From Bulleidia sp. (lineage in GTDB: Bacteria; Bacillota_I; Bacilli_A; Erysipelotrichales; Erysipelotrichaceae), in NCBI GenBank assembly GCA_016293365.1, contig JAEDEK010000025.1:1-17293 (forward strand): 17,293 nt of DNA. The letters are read 5' to 3'. A model generated the notes under the pieces. That model had not been told where the DNA came from. It saw nothing but the letters and a program-made list of their open reading frames with translations, and did no database searches. Numbering within the stretch: position 1 is the first letter of the stretch; every line of letters begins with the position of its first letter. Below, in pieces: positions 13,463 to 17,293 of the stretch. The translations under genes and the position numbers were made by a program.

Positions 13463-14941
13463 ATGTATCATATATCGGATTTAAAAAAGTACACGAGATG
13501 TCCTAGAGCCTGGAGGCTGGACCAGATGGGAGAAAACCGTCCTTTTCAGCCTTTTGTACGTCTTGATGAAAAGATCACGGATCTTGCTATGGAAAAACTG
13601 CATGTGACAGATGCCTTCATCGGTGAAAGGGGAGATGCCCCTGAAAAAGCGATGGAAGCACTTTCGTCATACCAATGGCTTGTAAAGGCAAGATTTGAAT
13701 ATCATGGTCTGCGGATCAAGGTGCCTTTTCTGCATCGAAACGAAGACGGATGGGATCTGTATTTTCTGTTTACGGGTATCTATCCTCATCCGGATGATAC
13801 ATTGTTTTACTGTGCAAATCTGTGGGTGCTGGAAAATCTGGGTCTTCAGATCAGTAAGATCAGAATACTGCATCTGGATGCCGGTTATGTCAGAGGAAAA
13901 CAGCTGGATGTCGATCGTCTGTTTGTGATATCTGATTCTTTCTATAATGGAAACAACAATCCTTCCGTAAAGATTGAACCGCATCTGAGAAAACATATGA
14001 AAGATTTTGACAGTCTGATGGAACAGATGAATTCCCTCGGTGATACGGTTCCTGATCCGATCCGTTCACAGATCTGCACTGGAAGAAACCGGTGCAGTCA
14101 TTATGATGAATGTTTTGGACAGCAGAAAAAAGAGCCGGACAATTCCATTCTTCATCTGTTTTCATCCCAGTATCGCTATGCCATGGCAAAGGAAGGTCTG
14201 ACTACGCTTTCTATGGCGGATATTTCCAGAATAGAGGGCAGCAGAATGCAGTATGCGCAGATTCAGGCGGATCGTAATGGCGGTCTATTTGTTGACAGAT
14301 CGGCACTTGGGACATGGTTGAACGGGATCAGATATCCGATCTCCTTTCTGGATTTTGAATGGGAACGCTTTGCGGTACCTCCATATGAAGGAATGAAACC
14401 ATACGATGTTCTTCCGTTTGAATATGCACTGTATATTCTGTATGAAGATGGAACAATGGAACAGAAGGTTTATCTCAATGTACATGATGACCGCAGAAAC
14501 ATGGCGGAAAATCTTGTCCGTGACATACCGGAAACCGGATCTGTTGTGGCATATAATGCTACAGGGGCAGAATCAGTACGGATCCGGGAATTCTCTGCGC
14601 TTTATCCGGATCTGTCTGAAAAACTGGACGCTGTTAATGCACGTATGGAAGATATGCAGATTCCGTTTATTACCGGTGCGGTCTATGATGTCAGGATGAG
14701 GGGACAGTGGTCATTGAAAGTGATTATGTCCATGATGAATGATGCATCTTATCAGGATCTGGATATCAACCAGGGGATGGAAGCAGTCTACCAATGGAGA
14801 CATCTTGACTACAATGATGATACGCCAGAGGAAGAGAAAGAAAAGATCATTGAGGATCTGAGAAAATACTGTGGTATGGATGCCTATGCGATGACGGTTG
14901 TCTATCGATGGCTTTTGAATATCTGCAGAGAACCGAAATGA
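13463..14941 (+). CDS. DUF2779 protein: Cas4-like Fe-S domain plus DEDD exonuclease domain
   Basis: 492 residues. Residues 1-225 resemble Cas4/AddB-type PD-(D/E)XK nucleases: HISDLKKYTRCPRAW at the start, ILHLDAGYVRGKQLDVDRLF (136-155), and four cysteines, C13 plus C205, C211 and C217 in a Cx5Cx5C arrangement, the 4Fe-4S layout of that group. Residues about 290-492 are the DUF2779 exonuclease of the RNase H fold: FLDFEW (D297, E299), VPPYEGMKPYDVLPFEYALY (305-324), VAYN, RMEDMQIPF (D397) and YCGMDAYAM (D473). The expected D and ExK residues of the N-terminal nuclease are not seen. The frame is open to a GTG at 13430, but ATG 13463 has GGTGAT (13454-13459), matching the 16S tail, and fits the family start. 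Cellular role unknown; nucleic-acid processing or repair is inference. Confidence 0.9.
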   Translation: MYHISDLKKYTRCPRAWRLDQMGENRPFQPFVRLDEKITDLAMEKLHVTDAFIGERGDAPEKAMEALSSYQWLVKARFEYHGLRIKVPFLHRNEDGWDLYFLFTGIYPHPDDTLFYCANLWVLENLGLQISKIRILHLDAGYVRGKQLDVDRLFVISDSFYNGNNNPSVKIEPHLRKHMKDFDSLMEQMNSLGDTVPDPIRSQICTGRNRCSHYDECFGQQKKEPDNSILHLFSSQYRYAMAKEGLTTLSMADISRIEGSRMQYAQIQADRNGGLFVDRSALGTWLNGIRYPISFLDFEWERFAVPPYEGMKPYDVLPFEYALYILYEDGTMEQKVYLNVHDDRRNMAENLVRDIPETGSVVAYNATGAESVRIREFSALYPDLSEKLDAVNARMEDMQIPFITGAVYDVRMRGQWSLKVIMSMMNDASYQDLDINQGMEAVYQWRHLDYNDDTPEEEKEKIIEDLRKYCGMDAYAMTVVYRWLLNICREPK

Positions 14942-14956
14942 CGTTTCCGGTTTTTT
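14931..14956 (+). terminator. Intrinsic terminator overlapping the DUF2779 stop codon
   Basis: AACCGAAA (14931-14938) pairs with TTT-C-CGGTT (14944-14952), with one bulged C, and the T-run continues to 14956. The TGA stop at 14939-14941 lies in the loop. Confidence 0.7.
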
Positions 14957-15001
14957 GTATGTTTTTAGATGTTCTTTCTTCCTATTTTCAGACATGAAGT
15001 T

Positions 15002-15007
15002 TATAAT
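15002..15007 (+). promoter_or_regulatory. -10 element for hpf
   Basis: A perfect TATAAT with only a weak -35 (TTCCTA at 14979-14984, spacing 17). The start near 15014 leaves a long leader of about 110 bases that contains the paired hairpins described separately. No sigma-B-type site is apparent. Confidence 0.45.
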
Positions 15008-15049
15008 AAAAGTAACATAAAGATAAGAGCTCAAATCAGAATGTCATCT

Positions 15050-15109
15050 ATGAAAGGAATCTGCCTGTGCGACACACAGAGACTTTCATGATCGTTATCT
15101 TACATGAAA
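15050..15109 (+). promoter_or_regulatory. hpf leader with two mutually exclusive hairpins
   Basis: CTTTCATG at 15083-15090 can pair either upstream or downstream. Upstream: ATGAAAG (15050-15056) with CTTTCAT (15083-15089), enclosing an inner hairpin CTGTG-CGACA-CACAG (15065-15079). Downstream: TTTCATG (15084-15090) with CATGAAA (15103-15109), which ends two bases before the GGAGGT ribosome binding site (15112-15117). The two folds cannot coexist. Confidence 0.5.
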
Positions 15110-15123
15110 CTGGAGGTAAAAAT

Positions 15124-15654
15124 ATGCGGTTTGAAATTGTAGGAAAGAATGTAACAGTTACCCAGGCAATGCGCGAACAGATCGAAAAGAAGCTTTCTTC
15201 TTTGGAAAAGTATCTTCTGATTGATCCTGATACAATGGTACGTGTTGTCGCAAGAGTTTACCCGAACTCACAGAAGGTTGAAATTACAGTTCCGACAAAA
15301 GTAGGTATCCTCCGTACGGAAGTTGTTAACGACGACTTCTATGCGGCAGTGGATCTGGCAATCGACAAACTGGAAGATCAGATCAGAAGACAGAAAACAC
15401 GACTCTCCAGACGTCACAGAGAGCACCTGTCTGATGCATTCATTCAGGCTGATATTCAGCAGGAGGAGGAACAGGATATTCCTGTTCGTACCAAGTCTGT
15501 TACAGCAGATGAAATGGCTCTGGATGAAGCAATCATGCAGATGGAACTGTCCGGTCACAGCTTTTACATCTATAAGGATGAGGATTCCGGCAAGATTGCT
15601 GTCGTATATGGTAGACACTCAGGCGGATACGGTCTGATTGAGGTCGACGAATAA
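15124..15654 (+). CDS. hpf: Ribosome hibernation-promoting factor, long form
   Basis: 176 residues. Residues 1-100 are the HPF/RaiA domain (MRFEIVGKNVTVTQAMREQI, then a basic helix QIRRQKTRLSRRHRE) that binds in the 30S decoding region and blocks mRNA and tRNA. After an acidic linker (103-120), residues 121-176 are the C-terminal dimerisation domain typical of long HPF (VTADEMALDEAIMQMELSGH, then FYIYKDEDSGKIAVVYGR). This form joins two ribosomes into 100S dimers in stationary phase or stress. A GTG-started frame is open from 15067, but ATG 15124 has GGAGGT seven bases before it and is the family start. Its own strong terminator follows. The structured leader hints at control of translation. 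Confidence 0.97.
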   Translation: MRFEIVGKNVTVTQAMREQIEKKLSSLEKYLLIDPDTMVRVVARVYPNSQKVEITVPTKVGILRTEVVNDDFYAAVDLAIDKLEDQIRRQKTRLSRRHREHLSDAFIQADIQQEEEQDIPVRTKSVTADEMALDEAIMQMELSGHSFYIYKDEDSGKIAVVYGRHSGGYGLIEVDE

Positions 15655-15665
15655 TTGTATCATCA

Positions 15666-15696
15666 AGGGTATTCCTGAGCAGGGAATGCTCTTTTT
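15666..15696 (+). terminator. Intrinsic terminator of hpf
   Basis: AGGGTATTCC (15666-15675) pairs with GGAATGCTCT (15683-15692), ten pairs including two G-U, with a seven-base loop and five Ts (15692-15696). It ends four bases before the next promoter. Confidence 0.87.
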
Positions 15697-15699
15697 ATA

Positions 15700-15728
15700 T
15701 TGACATATGACTGGCTGATATTAATAAT
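15700..15728 (+). promoter_or_regulatory. Promoter of the hydrogenase-rubrerythrin gene
   Basis: A perfect TTGACA (15700-15705), a 17-base spacer, and AATAAT (15723-15728, one mismatch). A perfect TATAAT also occurs at 15728-15733 but at a 22-base spacing. Transcription should start around 15735-15740, inside the palindrome at 15733-15747. Confidence 0.65.
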
Positions 15729-15732
15729 ATAA

Positions 15733-15747
15733 TTAGAACAATTCTAA
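15733..15747. promoter_or_regulatory. Candidate PerR box (Fur-family operator)
   Basis: TTAGAACAATTCTAA fits the Gram-positive PerR-box pattern NTANAANNATTNTAN at every fixed position, within a longer perfect repeat ATTAGAA-CAA-TTCTAAT (15732-15748). It covers the expected transcription start of the hydrogenase-rubrerythrin gene, the normal place for repression. PerR releases DNA when oxidised by peroxide. No perR gene is in the window; binding is inference. Confidence 0.6.
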
Positions 15748-15756
15748 TATATGTTC

Positions 15757-15802
15757 GAGAATACTTCCATGAACAGTATTCTCTCAGATCATTACGATCT
15801 GA
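15757..15802 (+). other. Two tandem perfect hairpins in the leader of the hydrogenase-rubrerythrin gene
   Basis: GAGAATACT (15757-15765) and AGTATTCTC (15775-15783) form a perfect 9-bp stem with a 9-base loop. It is followed without a gap by TCAGATC (15784-15790) and GATCTGA (15796-15802), a perfect 7-bp stem with a 5-base loop. No T-run follows on either strand, so neither is a normal terminator. They lie between the start of transcription and the RBS (AGAGGA, 15818-15823). Confidence 0.6.
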
Positions 15803-15834
15803 AAATTTCAAAAAGAAAGAGGAATTGAGAAATT

Positions 15835-17293
15835 ATGAATCATTTATCATTAGACATCCGCGTTCCGATTGAACGCGACAATCCGTCCATCTGCAGAGAT
15901 GAGGAAAAATGTATCCGCTGTGGTATGTGCAAAGAGGTCTGTACAAAGGATATCGGTGTTCATGGCACGTATACGTTTGAGCAGACCGGAGGAAAAGCGG
16001 TCTGCATCCATTGTGGACAGTGTGCAAATGTATGTCCTGTTGACTCAATTACGGAACGAAGAGAATACCGGAAAGTACAGGAAGCTGTTGAGGACCCTGA
16101 CAGTGTTGTCATCGTGACTACTTCGCCATCCGTACGCGTCAGCCTTGGGGAAGCGTTTGGTATGAAGCCTGGTTCTTTTGTCGAAGGAAAGATGGTAGCC
16201 TTACTGCGCAGTCTTGGTGTTGATTATGTACTGGATACGAATTTTGCTGCGGATCTGACAATCGTGGAGGAAGCAAGTGAACTGATTGAACGTATTCAAT
16301 CCGGACATGGAGTATTCCCGCAGTTTACAAGCTGCTGCCCGGCATGGGTGAGATATGTGGAAATGTATGTACCGGATCTGATCCCGAATCTGTCCACTGC
16401 AAAAAGCCCGATCGGCATGCAGGGACCTACAGTTAAGACATACTTTGCTGAAAAAATGGGGATTGATCCTGCCAGAATTGTCAATGTGGCACTGACACCA
16501 TGTACCGCCAAAAAAGCTGAGATTCAGCGGGATGAGATGAATGCAGCAGGCAGAAAACTGGGCGATGAAACAATGCGTGATATGGATGTTGTCATCACGA
16601 CACGTGAACTGGCATTATGGGCAAAGGAAAGAGGTATTGATTTTAATACGCTTGAGGATAGTTCATACGACAGTTATCTTTCTGAAGCTTCAGGAGCTGG
16701 TGTGATCTTTGGAAATACAGGTGGTGTTATGGAAGCTGCTGTCCGTACAACCTATGAATTCATCACGAAAACACAGGCACCGGAAACACTGCTCCATCTG
16801 GAACCGGTACGGGGATATGATGGAATCCGTGAGGCAGATCTGCAGATCAATGATCTGAGTGTGAAAGTAGCAGTTGTATACGGTACAGCCGATGCCAGAA
16901 AACTGATTGAAAGAATCAGAAGGGGTGAATGTGACTATCACTTTGTAGAAGTCATGACATGCCCTGGCGGATGTATTGGCGGTGGTGGACAGATCAAGGA
17001 TCTTTCCAGAGATCAGGATGAAGTCAGAAAGGAAAGAATCAGAGGATTGTATTCACGTGATGAAGCAATGACACTTCGGAAATCACATGAAAATCCGTCT
17101 ATTCTGAAAGTGTATGAGGAATACTATGGACATCCGTTAAGTCCTCTTGCTGAAGAAATGCTGCATACTTATTACACTGACCGATCTGAAATTTTTCACC
17201 ATACCGACAACAGTCGCCCGCTAAACAGATATTCCGGTACACAGACAGAAAAGAACCTGGAAGCAGCATTTGCTGGTGAATCTCAGGCAAGAA
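15835..17293 (+). CDS. [FeFe] hydrogenase fused to rubrerythrin (3' end beyond the window)
   Basis: The visible part is 486 residues and runs off the window. Two 4Fe-4S ferredoxin motifs come first: CIRCGMCKEVC (C26, C29, C32, C36) and CIHCGQCANVCP (C57, C60, C63, C67). The H-cluster domain follows: L1 TSCCPAW (165-171), with C167 the expected proton-relay cysteine and C168 a ligand; L2 TPCTAKKAE (C223); L3 EVMTCPGGCIGGGGQ (C376, C380). L2 has Thr where most catalytic hydrogenases have Met. Residues about 397-450 are the small-subunit-like domain. From 463, RYSGTQTEKNLEAAFAGESQ is the start of rubrerythrin, with E482 the first di-iron ligand. It should be a cytoplasmic enzyme able to link H2 oxidation to peroxide reduction. 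The ATG has AGAGGA 11 bases upstream. Confidence 0.94.
   Translation, partial: MNHLSLDIRVPIERDNPSICRDEEKCIRCGMCKEVCTKDIGVHGTYTFEQTGGKAVCIHCGQCANVCPVDSITERREYRKVQEAVEDPDSVVIVTTSPSVRVSLGEAFGMKPGSFVEGKMVALLRSLGVDYVLDTNFAADLTIVEEASELIERIQSGHGVFPQFTSCCPAWVRYVEMYVPDLIPNLSTAKSPIGMQGPTVKTYFAEKMGIDPARIVNVALTPCTAKKAEIQRDEMNAAGRKLGDETMRDMDVVITTRELALWAKERGIDFNTLEDSSYDSYLSEASGAGVIFGNTGGVMEAAVRTTYEFITKTQAPETLLHLEPVRGYDGIREADLQINDLSVKVAVVYGTADARKLIERIRRGECDYHFVEVMTCPGGCIGGGGQIKDLSRDQDEVRKERIRGLYSRDEAMTLRKSHENPSILKVYEEYYGHPLSPLAEEMLHTYYTDRSEIFHHTDNSRPLNRYSGTQTEKNLEAAFAGESQAR

Noticed and set aside
13463..14941. DUF2779 protein as a CRISPR Cas4
   Set aside because: The Fe-S cysteine layout is Cas4-like, but there is no CRISPR array or other cas gene in the window and the C-terminal DUF2779 exonuclease domain sets it apart.

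Overview
The window is typical low-to-mid-GC Firmicutes DNA. Genes are packed, carry strong GGAGG-type ribosome binding sites and sigma-A-like promoters (often extended -10), and nearly every transcription unit ends in a clear hairpin-plus-T-run terminator. The gene set (long-form hibernation factor, PepC, RimO, DegV, DUF2779 nuclease, [FeFe] hydrogenase fused to rubrerythrin) points to an anaerobic or fermentative, probably gut-type Firmicute. Erysipelotrichia is my best guess, but this is inference from gene content and not a phylogenetic result. I see no mobile elements, CRISPR arrays, rRNA or tRNA.

Layout. 1-1150: a possible tail of an upstream gene, then a Cof-type HAD phosphatase. 1237-2584: an RpiR-family sugar-phosphate regulator and a small two-helix membrane protein, read from a promoter with a perfect palindrome at its start. 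2557-2890: a 334-base AT-rich gap. 2891-4935: a divergent OB-fold (SSB-like) protein and a MYG1-GNAT fusion enzyme, separated by a strong terminator. 4956-5921: a DegV lipid-binding protein on the minus strand, convergent with MYG1-GNAT. 5986-7090: a YjjG-type HAD nucleotidase overlapping an SseB-like protein. 7063-7725: a PGP-type HAD phosphatase on the minus strand whose 3' end overlaps the SseB-like gene. 7834-8659: a membrane PDZ protein lacking a protease domain. 8707-9620: a solitary purC. 9735-11091: pepC. 11168-13422: a rimO and ROK-kinase operon. 13463-14956: a DUF2779 protein (Cas4-like Fe-S domain plus DEDD exonuclease). 15124-15696: hpf with a structured leader. 15700-17293: a [FeFe] hydrogenase whose C-terminus runs into a rubrerythrin domain, cut by the window end.

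How the genes work together. Most units are single-gene housekeeping or salvage functions: three HAD phosphatases, a peptidase, purine synthesis, ribosomal protein S12 methylthiolation, sugar phosphorylation and ribosome hibernation. The most interesting unit is the last one. A hydrogenase that could oxidise H2 is fused to a peroxide-reducing rubrerythrin, and its promoter carries a sequence fitting the PerR-box consensus over the expected transcription start, followed by two back-to-back perfect hairpins. Together these suggest a peroxide-inducible, H2-powered peroxide reductase. Other points worth checking are the mutually exclusive hairpins ahead of hpf, the DUF2779 protein that keeps its Fe-S cysteines but seems to have lost its first nuclease centre, the MYG1-GNAT fusion, and the ROK kinase without the usual zinc motif.
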